Shown here in pieces: positions 44,582 through 52,986 of a DNA stretch of 64,000 bases. The DNA lies in the NCBI RefSeq assembly GCF_033962415.1, contig NZ_JAVIKH010000005.1, positions 1-64,000 on the forward strand. The letters are read 5' to 3'. Below the pieces are notes generated by a model. That model worked only from the letters and a program-made list of their open reading frames with translations, was not told where the DNA came from and searched no databases. This DNA comes from Candidatus Cetobacterium colombiensis (lineage in GTDB: Bacteria > Fusobacteriota > Fusobacteriia > Fusobacteriales > Fusobacteriaceae). A program made the position numbers and the translations under genes. Position 1 is the first letter of the stretch. The number at the start of each line of letters is the position of its first letter.

Positions 44582-45699
44582 TATTCATCCCCCTTTGTAA
44601 TAAATAAAATCTCATCTTTTTTGCCAAAATGTTCATTTTCATCAACAACAACATTTTCACCTAATATTATTCTATTTACAAAACTATCCTTTTTTAAAAC
44701 TGCTCCTGATAAAATAACACTATTATGAATTCTTGCACCTTCTTCAACAATAACTTCAGAAGAAAGAATTGAGTTTATAACTTCACCTTTAATAATACAT
44801 CCCTCTGAAATAATAGAGTTTTTAACAACAGCAGTTTCTTCTAAAAGATGACCTGGTCTATTTGTAGGTTGTGAGTAAATTCTCCAATTTTTATCAAATA
44901 GATCAATTGGATTAGAGCTATCAAGTAGATCCATATTAGCAGCCCATAAGCTTTCAATTGTTCCAACGTCTTTCCAGTATCCAGCAAATGGATAAGCCAT
45001 TAATTTTTGACCCTCTCTTAAAAGTTTAGGTATAATATTTTTTCCAAAATCCTTATCAGAATATTTGTCAGCTTGATCCTCTTTTAAGGCTTGTTTTAAT
45101 AGAGACCAGTTGAAGATGTAGATTCCCATACTAGCTAAAGTACTCTTAGGTTCTTTAGGTTTTTCTTCAAATTCATAAATTTCCCCATTTTCAGTTGTGT
45201 TCATGATACCAAAACGAGAGGCTTCTTCCATAAGTACATCAATAACAGCAACTGTGGCTTTTGCACCATTTTCAATATGAAAATCTAACATTTTATCATA
45301 ATCCATTTTATATATATGGTCCCCAGATAAAATAAGAATATACTCAGGATTATACATGTCAATATAGTTTTCATTTTGGAAAATAGCGTCAGCAGTCCCC
45401 TTATACCAACGATTTTCATTTTCAGTAGAATATGGTGGTAAAATACTTACTCCAGCACCATCAACGTCTAAATCCCAAGGACTTCCAACACCGATGTGTC
45501 TATTAAGAAGAAATGGCTTATATTGAACCAAAACTCCAACAGTATCAATTCCAGAGTTAACACAGTTACTAAGTGGAAAATCTATAATTCTATACTTTCC
45601 ACCAAATGGTACCGCAGGTTTAGCAACATCTTTTGTAAGTTTCTTCAACCTACTTCCTTGTCCCCCAGCTAAAATCATGGCAATCATTTTCTTTTTCAT
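44581..45699 (-). CDS. glgC: Glucose-1-phosphate adenylyltransferase
   Basis: GlgC makes ADP-glucose, the committed step of glycogen synthesis. The 372-residue protein has an intact [41 protein letters not shown]. It also has [29 protein letters not shown] and a C-terminal hexapeptide-repeat helix. It is catalytic and paired with the inactive-looking GlgD encoded next. Spacing to glgB is 3 bases. Confidence 0.96.
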   Translation of the reverse strand: MKKKMIAMILAGGQGSRLKKLTKDVAKPAVPFGGKYRIIDFPLSNCVNSGIDTVGVLVQYKPFLLNRHIGVGSPWDLDVDGAGVSILPPYSTENENRWYKGTADAIFQNENYIDMYNPEYILILSGDHIYKMDYDKMLDFHIENGAKATVAVIDVLMEEASRFGIMNTTENGEIYEFEEKPKEPKSTLASMGIYIFNWSLLKQALKEDQADKYSDKDFGKNIIPKLLREGQKLMAYPFAGYWKDVGTIESLWAANMDLLDSSNPIDLFDKNWRIYSQPTNRPGHLLEETAVVKNSIISEGCIIKGEVINSILSSEVIVEEGARIHNSVILSGAVLKKDSFVNRIILGENVVVDENEHFGKKDEILFITKGDE

Positions 45700-45702
45700 A
45701 GT

Positions 45703-47583
45703 TTAATTCCCCCTTTTTTTAAATATTGGTTTTAAAAACAATGTACAAAGTGGAGCTATATTTATAGAAATAGAGAACGGTTGATCATCAAGGTCTCTAT
45801 TCATTGGTTTAATAATTTCACTATTAAGCTGATTTCCTCCTCCAAATATGTTTTTATCACTATTGAAGACCTCTTCGTATTCCACCATCCTTGGAACTCC
45901 AATTGGATGATGAATATATTCATCTTTTGTGAAATTACAAACTACTAAAATAAAATCATCAGGATTATCAGTTTTTCTAATAAAAGTAACAAGTTTCTGA
46001 GTATGAGTTTTATGATTTATCCACTGAAATCCATCAGGTGTTGAATCTTTGCTCCAAAGAGCAGGTTCAGATTTGTAAAATTCATTTAACTTACTAACAT
46101 AAGTTTTTAAAGAATCGTGTTGAGGATATTTTAAAAGTTTCCATTCTAACTCTTCATAATACCTCCATTCAATAAATTGACCGAATTCTCCTCCCATAAA
46201 AAGAAGTTTTTTTCCAGGGTGTCCAAACATAAACCCATAAAACATTCTAAGGGAATCGAATTTTTGTATATAATCTCCACTCATTTTATCAAGAAGAGAT
46301 TTTTTTCCATGAACTACCTCATCATGTGACAAGGCAAGTACAAAGTTTTCACTAAATGCATACATAAGAGAAAAAGTAAGAAGGTTTTGGTTTCTTTCTC
46401 TTTCACATGGAGAATAAGACATATATTTCAACATATCATTCATCCATCCCATATTCCATTTATAGTTGAATCCTAGTCCACCTTTATAAGTTGGAGCTGT
46501 GACTAAAGGCCAAGAAGTAGCTTCCTCGGCAATCATAAGTGGATTTTTATATAATTTAAAAATTGTTTCGTTGAGTGTTCTTAAGAAATCAATGGCTTCT
46601 AGTTTAGCATCTCCACCTAAAGCATTTTTAAGTCCTGTTTTTTCACGACCATACTCTAAGTACAAAAGGTTAGATACTGCATCGGCACGAATACCATCAA
46701 TATGAAAATGTTCGAATAAAAATGTTGCACTTGATAATAAAAAGTTTCTTACAAAGGGTTTAGTAAAGTCAAAGTTAGCAGTTCCCCAAGTGGGATTTTC
46801 CCCCAAAATTTCGTTGTCGTATTCAAAAAGAGGCGTTCCATCAAAACGGTATAAACCGTGAGCGTCTTTACAAAAATGTCCAGGAACCCAATCTAAAATA
46901 ACCCCGATTCCAGCTTTATGACATTCATTAACTAAAAATTTAAAATCTTCAGGAGTTCCATATCTACTAGTGATAGAAAAGTATCCTACACCTTGATATC
47001 CCCAAGAAGTATCTAGAGGATGTTCAGTAAGAGGTAGAATTTCAATATGTGTAAAACCAGTTTCTAAAATATATGGAACAAGTTTTTCAGCAATTTCTCG
47101 ATAGTTCAAAAATTCACTACCATCTTCAAGTCCTTCTCCTCGGTTGTAGTGTCTTCTCCAAGAACCTAAATGTAATTCATAAATACTAATTGGTTTTTTA
47201 TAGAGGCTCTCTTTACCTCGTTCTTCTAACCAAATACTATCTTCCCACGGAAAAGTTTTAAAAGGGTTGTAGACAATAGAAGCAGTATTAGGTCTAACTT
47301 CAGAATAAAAAGCAAAAGGATCACTTTTTAAAAATATTTTATGATTTTTATCAGCAATCATATACTTATAAACTGTTCCTTCATTTAAATAAGGAATAAA
47401 AAGAGACCAAATTCCAGTTTTTATATCTCTATCCATATAATGTTTTTTTCCATCCCAATTATTAAAGTCTCCTACAACAGATACTTTAATAGCATTGGGT
47501 GCCCAAAGAGTAAATGAAACCCCCGTTACACCATTTACTTTTTTTATATGAGCTCCGAATTTTTTATAAAGAGTATAGTTCAT
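45703..47583 (-). CDS. glgB: 1,4-alpha-glucan branching enzyme
   Basis: This GH13 enzyme creates alpha-1,6 branches. An N-terminal CBM48 domain (VTGVSFTLWAPNAIKVSVVGDFNNWDG) precedes the barrel with DWVPGHFC, catalytic Asp in GIRADAVSNLLYL, Glu in MIAEEATSW and ALSHDEVVHGK. I start at ATG 47583 (626 residues). A GTG at 47589 directly abuts the GGGGGAG site. It is the first gene of the operon glgB-glgC-glgD-glgA-glgP-amylase. The 257 bp upstream are A/T-rich without a clear operator. Confidence 0.95.
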   Translation of the reverse strand: MNYTLYKKFGAHIKKVNGVTGVSFTLWAPNAIKVSVVGDFNNWDGKKHYMDRDIKTGIWSLFIPYLNEGTVYKYMIADKNHKIFLKSDPFAFYSEVRPNTASIVYNPFKTFPWEDSIWLEERGKESLYKKPISIYELHLGSWRRHYNRGEGLEDGSEFLNYREIAEKLVPYILETGFTHIEILPLTEHPLDTSWGYQGVGYFSITSRYGTPEDFKFLVNECHKAGIGVILDWVPGHFCKDAHGLYRFDGTPLFEYDNEILGENPTWGTANFDFTKPFVRNFLLSSATFLFEHFHIDGIRADAVSNLLYLEYGREKTGLKNALGGDAKLEAIDFLRTLNETIFKLYKNPLMIAEEATSWPLVTAPTYKGGLGFNYKWNMGWMNDMLKYMSYSPCERERNQNLLTFSLMYAFSENFVLALSHDEVVHGKKSLLDKMSGDYIQKFDSLRMFYGFMFGHPGKKLLFMGGEFGQFIEWRYYEELEWKLLKYPQHDSLKTYVSKLNEFYKSEPALWSKDSTPDGFQWINHKTHTQKLVTFIRKTDNPDDFILVVCNFTKDEYIHHPIGVPRMVEYEEVFNSDKNIFGGGNQLNSEIIKPMNRDLDDQPFSISINIAPLCTLFLKPIFKKRGN

Positions 47584-47840
47584 AAACACTCCCCCTTTCG
47601 TATAAATTTCATTTATTATATTACATTATTATCCAAAAAGATACTTATTTCATTAAAAAAACAAAAAAAAATTTCTAAAAAAAAAGAAAGTAGATAAAAT
47701 TTAAGTAGAAACTTATTTTAAAAATGCAAAAGAAAATAAAAAAATTTTCTAAAAAAAAAAATAAAATTTGTAATTACTAATTTTCAAATAATATTATACC
47801 CTTTAGTAGTATAAAAAATTAAGAAAATTAGGAGGGAGAC

Positions 47841-48332
47841 ATGTTACAAAGCACCCAATTAAAGAGAGAACAATTTTTAACTTTAATAGAAAACAGTTTA
47901 GATATTTATTGTCCTCAAAATGAAATTAGGCTTGTATATGAAAAAAATAAGCTGTTTATAATAAAAAATGTAACTAAAGAGATTCAAAATAAAAGTATAG
48001 AATATTTTTATGAAAGTAAATATTTGAGAAAAAATAAAATGACAAAAGAGTATATAAAATGGGAGAAAACTGAAATTGAGTATTTAAAAAATAATTCTAA
48101 ACTTTGTATAAAAAATTTAGCTGAAGCTTTAAATAAAAGTGAATATCAAGTAGCTTGCATGATTGGAAAATTAAAATTATATGAAAAGAAAAAATGGAAC
48201 GATTTAGATGATAGTTATTTAAAAGAAAACTATTTAAAAAAATCAGATTTAGAAATTGCAGATTATTTAAATAGAAGCTTAGCTTCTGTTAAAAGCAGAA
48301 GAAAACGTTTAAATTTATTAATAAAAAAGTAG
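47841..48332 (+). CDS. Two-repeat Myb/SANT-like HTH protein
   Basis: The 163-residue protein has an N-terminal part of unknown fold (1-75) and two tandem helix-turn-helix repeats of about 40 residues. Each starts with a Trp: KWEKTEIEYLKNN...NLAEALNKSEYQVACMIGKL, and KKWNDLDDSYLKENY...EIADYLNRSLASVKSRRKRL. This spacing resembles Myb/SANT-type DNA-binding repeats found in some phage and bacterial regulators. It is divergent from the glycogen operon across 257 bp, so it is the closest candidate for its regulator. No direct evidence shows this. Confidence 0.6.
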   Translation: MLQSTQLKREQFLTLIENSLDIYCPQNEIRLVYEKNKLFIIKNVTKEIQNKSIEYFYESKYLRKNKMTKEYIKWEKTEIEYLKNNSKLCIKNLAEALNKSEYQVACMIGKLKLYEKKKWNDLDDSYLKENYLKKSDLEIADYLNRSLASVKSRRKRLNLLIKK

Positions 48333-48359
48333 GATATATCAATAATTAGACATATCCTA

Positions 48360-49895
48360 CTACTCAAGATTTTTTTTAAGTTTTCTTTTAATAAAAGGAA
48401 GAGAGGCTTCTCCCCCAGGACCAAAAAATAATTGTCCCCAAAGGTTATTTACTTCAAAAAAATCGTTATATTTTATATAATAAACTTTGTCTTTGAAATT
48501 TGGATGTTTATCTAAAAGATTTTTTTTATCAACGTAATTTGTAAATAAAATATAGTCATATTTTTCAACAAAGGAGTCATCTAAAATTGGATGGTTAAAA
48601 ATAGAGATTATATCTATTGTTAAGAATGAAAGATGTTTTAAAAACTCTTTTTTTAATTCTTGTCCTAACCAATTTTTAAAAGAAGAATCAATAATTAAAA
48701 AATTCATATCTATTTTCAAATTTTTATATCGAGTGCAAATGGTATCATAAAGATATATTGCCAAGATATAGTAATCCTCTTCTAATAAAACAATTTTTTT
48801 CTTTTTCAAAGTATATTTAATGTCAGTGATAACACTTTTAGGAATATCATAGTTTGTTACAAAATAATTTAGATAACTAATAATATTAAAGTCATATTTA
48901 AAATATGCAGTACTTAGAATTTCAGCTAAAAGTGAAAGTTCTTTTTTATTTAATGTAACACTATAAATCTCCTGAACTCTATTGGAAATTGGAGTTGTAA
49001 TATCTTTGTAGTGTGAAAAAATATATTCCTCTGTGATAGTTAAAATGGACATACTTAAACTTTGAAGAAGTTTATCATCCCCTTGAAAAATATTAAGTTT
49101 TTTTAAATTAAAAAAAATCTCTTCGTAATCATTTTTAAGGATTTCATCAAGATTATTTAAATTTAAGTAAAAACTATTTAAAATATCTTCCTTAAAAATA
49201 GTGTGATATATTAAAATGCACTCTATTTTTTTATAATCGTATACTCCCAATTGGAAATTAAAAGTTTTAATTATATTTTCTTGGATAGCTTTTATTTGAG
49301 AAAAAACTTCCTTGGAAATAAATTTATCAAAATAATTTTTGATTAAAGGATTAAGAAATTTTCCATATAAAATCCAAATCAATTCATTGAACTCTTTTTT
49401 TATAAGTATTTTAATTAAATAATTAATACTAAAGGCCTTGATATCATTAAATCCACCTTGAAGAATAATCCCTTGCCAAGATATACTTTTTAAATTTATA
49501 TTAAATTTTTTTAAAAATTTTTTAATTTGAGTTAGATCATTTTTTAAAGTATTTCTACTTACATTTAATACAGTTGTTAAGGAATTTAAATTAATCTTCT
49601 TTTCAAAAATTAATAAAATAGTTATATAAGAGATTCTTTCTTCTGAACTTAAAGTAACTTCAAAATCTTGTTCTAAGTCATTAAATGAATCTGTAGTTAA
49701 AATTAAAGAATATTCTTTTTTTAATTTTAAAATTTCTCCAAAGTTATATTTTTTTAAAAAAAGATTAAGGTTTTTCAAGCTATTTCTAGCTGTTACAATG
49801 GAAACCTTTAAGAAAAATTGGATTTTTTCCAATGAGAGTGATTCATGATTAAGAAGCAGTTTAAAAATAGTAATATCTACTTTTGATAGAGTCAC
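48360..49895 (-). CDS. BglG/Mga-type transcriptional regulator
   Basis: The 511-residue protein has two N-terminal winged-helix regions (about 5-60 and 85-145, SSEERISYITILLIFEKKINLNSLTTVLNVSRNTLKNDL). A helical middle of PRD-like character follows, then a C-terminal alpha/beta part (about 400-500) reminiscent of an EIIB-like domain. This is the layout of the BglG/MtlR/Mga superfamily that responds to PTS phosphorylation. The conserved PRD histidines are not clear to me, so phospho-control is uncertain. The start is GTG 49895 after AGGAGG. A perfect 29-bp palindrome lies directly upstream. Confidence 0.65.
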   Translation of the reverse strand: MTLSKVDITIFKLLLNHESLSLEKIQFFLKVSIVTARNSLKNLNLFLKKYNFGEILKLKKEYSLILTTDSFNDLEQDFEVTLSSEERISYITILLIFEKKINLNSLTTVLNVSRNTLKNDLTQIKKFLKKFNINLKSISWQGIILQGGFNDIKAFSINYLIKILIKKEFNELIWILYGKFLNPLIKNYFDKFISKEVFSQIKAIQENIIKTFNFQLGVYDYKKIECILIYHTIFKEDILNSFYLNLNNLDEILKNDYEEIFFNLKKLNIFQGDDKLLQSLSMSILTITEEYIFSHYKDITTPISNRVQEIYSVTLNKKELSLLAEILSTAYFKYDFNIISYLNYFVTNYDIPKSVITDIKYTLKKKKIVLLEEDYYILAIYLYDTICTRYKNLKIDMNFLIIDSSFKNWLGQELKKEFLKHLSFLTIDIISIFNHPILDDSFVEKYDYILFTNYVDKKNLLDKHPNFKDKVYYIKYNDFFEVNNLWGQLFFGPGGEASLPFIKRKLKKNLE

Positions 49896-49904
49896 AGAAA
49901 CCTC

Positions 49905-49933
49905 CTATATAATTAATTAAATTAATTATATAG
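49905..49933. repeat. Perfect 29-bp palindrome at the BglG/Mga-type gene promoter
   Basis: Two exact 13-base arms (CTATATAATTAAT and its complement) flank TAA. It overlaps the ribosome-binding region of the regulator gene on the minus strand. It may be an operator or a leader hairpin that hides the ribosome-binding site. Confidence 0.85.
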
Positions 49934-50023
49934 ATTTTAAAAAAAAAATAAAAGAAATTTATTGCGGATCATGAAAAAAAATATTATCTTGTAAAAGATA
50001 TATTAAATATATCAATAATAAAT

Positions 50024-50090
50024 CTTTTAGTTTCCCCCGATAACTAAAAGCCGCAAAACTACAGAAAAAAATCTGTAGTTTTTTATTTTA
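50024..50090 (+). ncRNA. Candidate small RNA with C-rich loop and terminator
   Basis: CTTTTAGTT (50024-50032) and AACTAAAAG (50042-50050) form a 9-bp hairpin with loop UCCCCCGAU. Four bases later AAAACTACAGA (50055-50065) and TCTGTAGTTTT (50072-50082) form an 11-bp terminator with a U-rich tail. No gene ends just upstream on this strand, so the terminator belongs to a short RNA. The 5' end is unclear because I see no convincing promoter. The loop can pair with the porin ribosome-binding site at 16320-16330 (ten pairs with one bulge and one G-U). Confidence 0.5.
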
Positions 50091-50152
50091 TATAAAAAGT
50101 AACTAAATTAAAAAAAATATGGTATATTTAAAATAAAAAAAGGAGTAGAGTA

Positions 50153-50788
50153 ATGAAATTTTTAAAGTTTTTATTTATTTTAAGTTTAACGTGTGTTTCT
50201 CTTTTAGCTCAAGGAACTAAAAAGATAGCTTTAACTTTTGATGACGGTCCAAAAGCAAAGATAACTGAAGAGATATTAGAGGTTTTAAAAGAAAATAATG
50301 CTAAAGCAACTTTTTTTATTTTAGGTTCAAATGGAAAAAGATACCCTAAGATTTTAGAAAAAATTCATGAGGATGGTCATCAATTGGCAAATCACTCGTA
50401 CAATCATCCAAATTTAAGAAAAATTCCATTGGCAGAAGTGAAAAAAGAATTAGAGAGCACGAATAAAATTATAACTGATGTAACAGGGGAAAAAGTTGTT
50501 TATTTTAGACCTCCGTATGGTTCACTTGGACAAGTAAGAAAAGAAGAGGTAAAAAAACAGTTGGGAATGGAATCTGTTATGTGGAATATATGTCCAAAAG
50601 ATTGGGAAAAAAAATCTGACACAGATTATATAGCTAAATTTTTAATAGAAAATTCAAAAGATAATGGAATAGTATTATTACATGATCACAGTAAGACAGC
50701 TAAGGCCTTAAAAATAGCAATACCTCAGCTAAAGTCCCAAGGGTTCGAGTTTGTGACGGTAGAAGAACTAAATAAAAGTAAAAAATAA
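50153..50788 (+). CDS. Secreted polysaccharide deacetylase
   Basis: The 211-residue protein has a signal peptide (MKFLKFLFILSLTCVSLLA) and a NodB domain of carbohydrate esterase family 4. The metal/catalytic motifs are TFDDGP near residue 29, HSYNHP near 82 and RPPYGS near 123, and the C-terminal LLHDHS is present. It would remove N-acetyl groups from peptidoglycan or another amino-sugar polymer in the periplasm. It is monocistronic. The metal-binding His dyad HxxxH (HSYNH) is intact. Confidence 0.92.
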   Translation: MKFLKFLFILSLTCVSLLAQGTKKIALTFDDGPKAKITEEILEVLKENNAKATFFILGSNGKRYPKILEKIHEDGHQLANHSYNHPNLRKIPLAEVKKELESTNKIITDVTGEKVVYFRPPYGSLGQVRKEEVKKQLGMESVMWNICPKDWEKKSDTDYIAKFLIENSKDNGIVLLHDHSKTAKALKIAIPQLKSQGFEFVTVEELNKSKK

Positions 50789-50801
50789 AAAATAAAAAAG
50801 A

Positions 50802-50830
50802 TTTACTTTTTGATCAAAAAAGTGTATAAT
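50802..50830 (+). promoter_or_regulatory. Promoter of the cold-shock gene
   Basis: TTTACT (50802-50807), 17 bases, TATAAT (50825-50830). The start near 50837 gives a leader of about 124 nt before the csp ATG. Such long leaders act as thermosensors in other cold-shock mRNAs. Confidence 0.75.
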
Positions 50831-50960
50831 ACATAAAGAGTAATAATATGAGTTTTAAAATTTTTAGAAGAGAAACCAATAGGTAACTTGAGTTTGTTTA
50901 ACCTCTGATTTAAAGATTAAGATTTGTAGAGTTATAAAAATAATTTTATGGAGGTATCAA

Positions 50961-51161
50961 ATGAAAGGTACAGTTAAATGGTTTAACGAAGAAAAAGGAT
51001 TTGGATTTATCACTGGTGAGGACGGGAAAGATGTATTCGCACACTTCTCTCAAATCAAGAAAGATGGATTCAAGAAGTTAGTAGAAGGAGAAGAAGTAAC
51101 TTTTGACGTAGTTCAAGGTGAAAGAGGACCTCAAGCATCTAACATCGTAACTGTAAAGTAA
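50961..51161 (+). CDS. Cold-shock protein, CspA family
   Basis: The 66-residue OB-fold protein has RNP1 (KGFGFIT) and RNP2 (VFAHFS) motifs, followed by GPQASNI, typical of CspA-family RNA chaperones. It melts RNA structure at low temperature and in growth transitions. The leader is long, and a terminator follows directly. AT-rich codon use is weaker here than in the neighbours, as expected for a highly expressed gene. Confidence 0.97.
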   Translation: MKGTVKWFNEEKGFGFITGEDGKDVFAHFSQIKKDGFKKLVEGEEVTFDVVQGERGPQASNIVTVK

Positions 51162-51170
51162 TGATATTTT

Positions 51171-51204
51171 AAAGCCTTAGATTAATTTCTAAGGCTTTTT
51201 TTTA
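51171..51204 (+). terminator. Terminator of the cold-shock gene
   Basis: AAAGCCTTAGA and TCTAAGGCTTT form an 11-bp stem with a 6-nt loop, followed by a T run. Confidence 0.92.
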
Positions 51205-51223
51205 TTTAAAAATATAATTAAAG

Positions 51224-51252
51224 TTTACTTTTGTTCATAAAAGAGGTATAAT
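51224..51252 (+). promoter_or_regulatory. Promoter of the mgtE leader
   Basis: TTTACT (51224-51229), 17 bases, TATAAT (51247-51252). The transcript would start near 51259, 35 bases before a small leader ORF. Confidence 0.75.
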
Positions 51253-51293
51253 TGACAGGTTGTAAAACAAAAATAAATTAAAGGAGAGAAGAG

Positions 51294-51362
51294 ATGGATA
51301 GTTACCCCAAACGGACTAAACTAAATAACAATTTAATAATAGTTTGTAGGGGAAAAATCTAG
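51294..51362 (+). CDS. Leader peptide of mgtE, 22 codons
   Basis: ATG 51294 follows AAAGGAG at a seven-base distance and opens a 22-codon ORF. It starts Met-Asp-Ser-Tyr-Pro-Lys-Arg, contains LNNNL, and ends in TAG within a region that can form two competing hairpins (51348-51384). It lies between a clear promoter and mgtE. Salmonella mgtL is a leader peptide that couples ribosome behaviour at low magnesium to transporter expression, and this could be a comparable device. The sequence is unrelated, so this is inference from position only. Confidence 0.5.
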   Translation: MDSYPKRTKLNNNLIIVCRGKI

Positions 51363-51384
51363 AATTTTTCTTCGTTTTTCCTCT
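51348..51384 (+). promoter_or_regulatory. Competing hairpins in the mgtE leader
   Basis: AGGGGAAAAA (51348-51357) can pair with TTTTTCCTCT (51375-51384). Alternatively GAAAAAT (51352-51358) can pair with ATTTTTC (51364-51370), which leaves a U run after it and could act as a weak terminator. The two are mutually exclusive, and the leader stop codon lies in the loop. Confidence 0.45.
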
Positions 51385-51404
51385 GCAAAAAACAAGGAGG
51401 AAAA

Positions 51405-52757
51405 ATGTTTCAAACAAAAGTAAAAGAGCTTCTATTAAAAAAAGATTTAAAAGGTCTAAAGGAGGTTCTAAACTTAGAAACTCCTGTAAATATAGCTGAA
51501 TATATTGAGGTCAATAGTGATAATGAAAAGGATATGGTTATTCTTTTTAGACTTTTGCATAAAGAGTTAGCAGCAGAGGTATTTGCAAACTTAGACGCCG
51601 ATGAACAAATAAAAATTGTAGGGTCAATAAACGATGATAAGCTACAATCTTTATTAGAAGAGCTATATTTTGATGATATGATTGACTTTTTAGAAGAGAT
51701 GCCTTCAAATGTTGTAAAAAGAGTACTTGAAAATTACAAACATGAAAACAGATCTTTAATAAATCAATTTTTGTCTTATGAAGAGGATTCTGCAGGAAGT
51801 TTAATGACCATTGAGTACCTTTCTCTAAAAAGTAGCCAAACTGTAAAAGAGAGTTTAGAGCAGATTAGAAAAAATGCTGAAGAACTTGAAACAATAGATG
51901 TTGCCTACGTTATTGATAAAAATAAAAAATTAGAGGGAGAAATTACATTAAAAAAACTATTATCTTCTAATGATGATGAAATTATAGAAAATATAATGGA
52001 TAAAAATATATTATCTGTAAAAACTTCAACAAATCAAGAAGAAGCAGTTAAATTATTTAAAAAATATGATTTAACAGTTTTACCTGTAATTGACAAAGAG
52101 AATATTTTAATAGGAATAATAACAATAGATGACATGGTAGATGTAATTGAAGAGGAAAATACAGAGGATTTCCAAAAGATGGCTGCAATGGCACCAAGTA
52201 AAGAGGAGTATTTAGGAACGTCTGTTTTACATTTGGCTAAAAATCGTTTAACTTGGCTTTTAGTTTTAATGGTTTCAGCTACATTTACAGGATCAATAAT
52301 TAGTAAATATGAAGAAGTAATAGAACAGATGGTAGTTTTAGCAGCAGCAATTCCAATGCTTATGGATACAGGTGGAAATGCTGGTTCTCAATCGTCAACT
52401 CTTATAATTAGAGGAATGGCTTTAGGTGAAATAAAAATAGGAGACTACTTGAAAGTTGTATGGAAAGAGTTGAGAGTTAGTTTAATTGTAGGATTAGGAT
52501 TAGGGCTTGTAAACTTTTTACGTATGAAACTTATTTTAAAACAAGATTTAAAAATGTCAATGTTAGTTTCTATAACTTTAGGAATAACAGTTATTATAGC
52601 TAAACTTGTTGGAGGATTACTTCCAATTGGTGCTAAAAAATTAAAATTAGACCCAGCTATAATGGCAGGACCACTTGTAACTACAATAGTTGATGCATTG
52701 GCGTTAGTAATTTATTTTTACTTGGCAATGTTTTTATATAGTGATGTATTAAGATAA
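51405..52757 (+). CDS. mgtE: Magnesium transporter MgtE
   Basis: The 450-residue protein has the MgtE N domain (about 1-130, superhelical), a pair of CBS domains (about 135-255) that sense cytoplasmic Mg2+, and a five-helix membrane domain. The pore motif PMLMDTGGNAGSQSSTLIIRGMALGEI is diagnostic. Acidic magnesium-sensing residues in the N and CBS domains are retained in EEMPSN and TIDDMVDVIEEE. It follows a leader ORF and possible attenuator. Confidence 0.95.
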   Translation: MFQTKVKELLLKKDLKGLKEVLNLETPVNIAEYIEVNSDNEKDMVILFRLLHKELAAEVFANLDADEQIKIVGSINDDKLQSLLEELYFDDMIDFLEEMPSNVVKRVLENYKHENRSLINQFLSYEEDSAGSLMTIEYLSLKSSQTVKESLEQIRKNAEELETIDVAYVIDKNKKLEGEITLKKLLSSNDDEIIENIMDKNILSVKTSTNQEEAVKLFKKYDLTVLPVIDKENILIGIITIDDMVDVIEEENTEDFQKMAAMAPSKEEYLGTSVLHLAKNRLTWLLVLMVSATFTGSIISKYEEVIEQMVVLAAAIPMLMDTGGNAGSQSSTLIIRGMALGEIKIGDYLKVVWKELRVSLIVGLGLGLVNFLRMKLILKQDLKMSMLVSITLGITVIIAKLVGGLLPIGAKKLKLDPAIMAGPLVTTIVDALALVIYFYLAMFLYSDVLR

Positions 52758-52768
52758 AAAATAACATA

Positions 52769-52797
52769 TTGACAAAATAAAGAAAATGCATCATAAT
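52769..52797 (+). promoter_or_regulatory. Promoter of the yjiH leader
   Basis: TTGACA (52769-52774), 17 bases, CATAAT (52792-52797). The start near 52804 is 17 bases before the first helix of the structured leader. Confidence 0.75.
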
Positions 52798-52820
52798 GCA
52801 TTATAAAATTTTAAATATTA

Positions 52821-52965
52821 GTTCACCTTTATAAACTGAGCCTAAGGCCGATGGCGAAGACGTTATAACCCTGTGAACATAAATATTGTGACGCTGCCAT
52901 AACAATATTCGAGAATTTTGTTATTTGTTATCTTTGAGAGCGTACTTTGTGCGCTCTTTTTTTTA
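52821..52965 (+). ncRNA. Structured leader RNA with terminator, candidate riboswitch
   Basis: GTTCAC (52821-52826) pairs with GTGAAC (52873-52878). Inside, TTATAA pairs with TTATAA, and GCC-TAA-GGC makes a short hairpin. A second hairpin follows, AATATTGT (52882-52889) with ACAATATT (52902-52909). Its loop base GCCAT (52896-52900) can pair with ATGGC (52851-52855) of the first domain as a pseudoknot. A terminator, AGAGCG/CGCTCT plus eight U residues (52937-52965), lies before yjiH. The layout is that of a riboswitch. It does not match any class I can recall. Confidence 0.6.
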
Positions 52966-52986
52966 CTAAAAAATAGGGAGGCGATA

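Noticed and set aside
50849-50887. A 12-codon frame in the csp leader
   Set aside because: It has no ribosome-binding site. Long csp leaders normally work as RNA structures, so I did not call a peptide.
52918-52986. N-terminal extension of YjiH from a TTG at 52918
   Set aside because: It would translate across the intrinsic terminator of the leader RNA, and GTG 52987 has a well-spaced GGGAGG.
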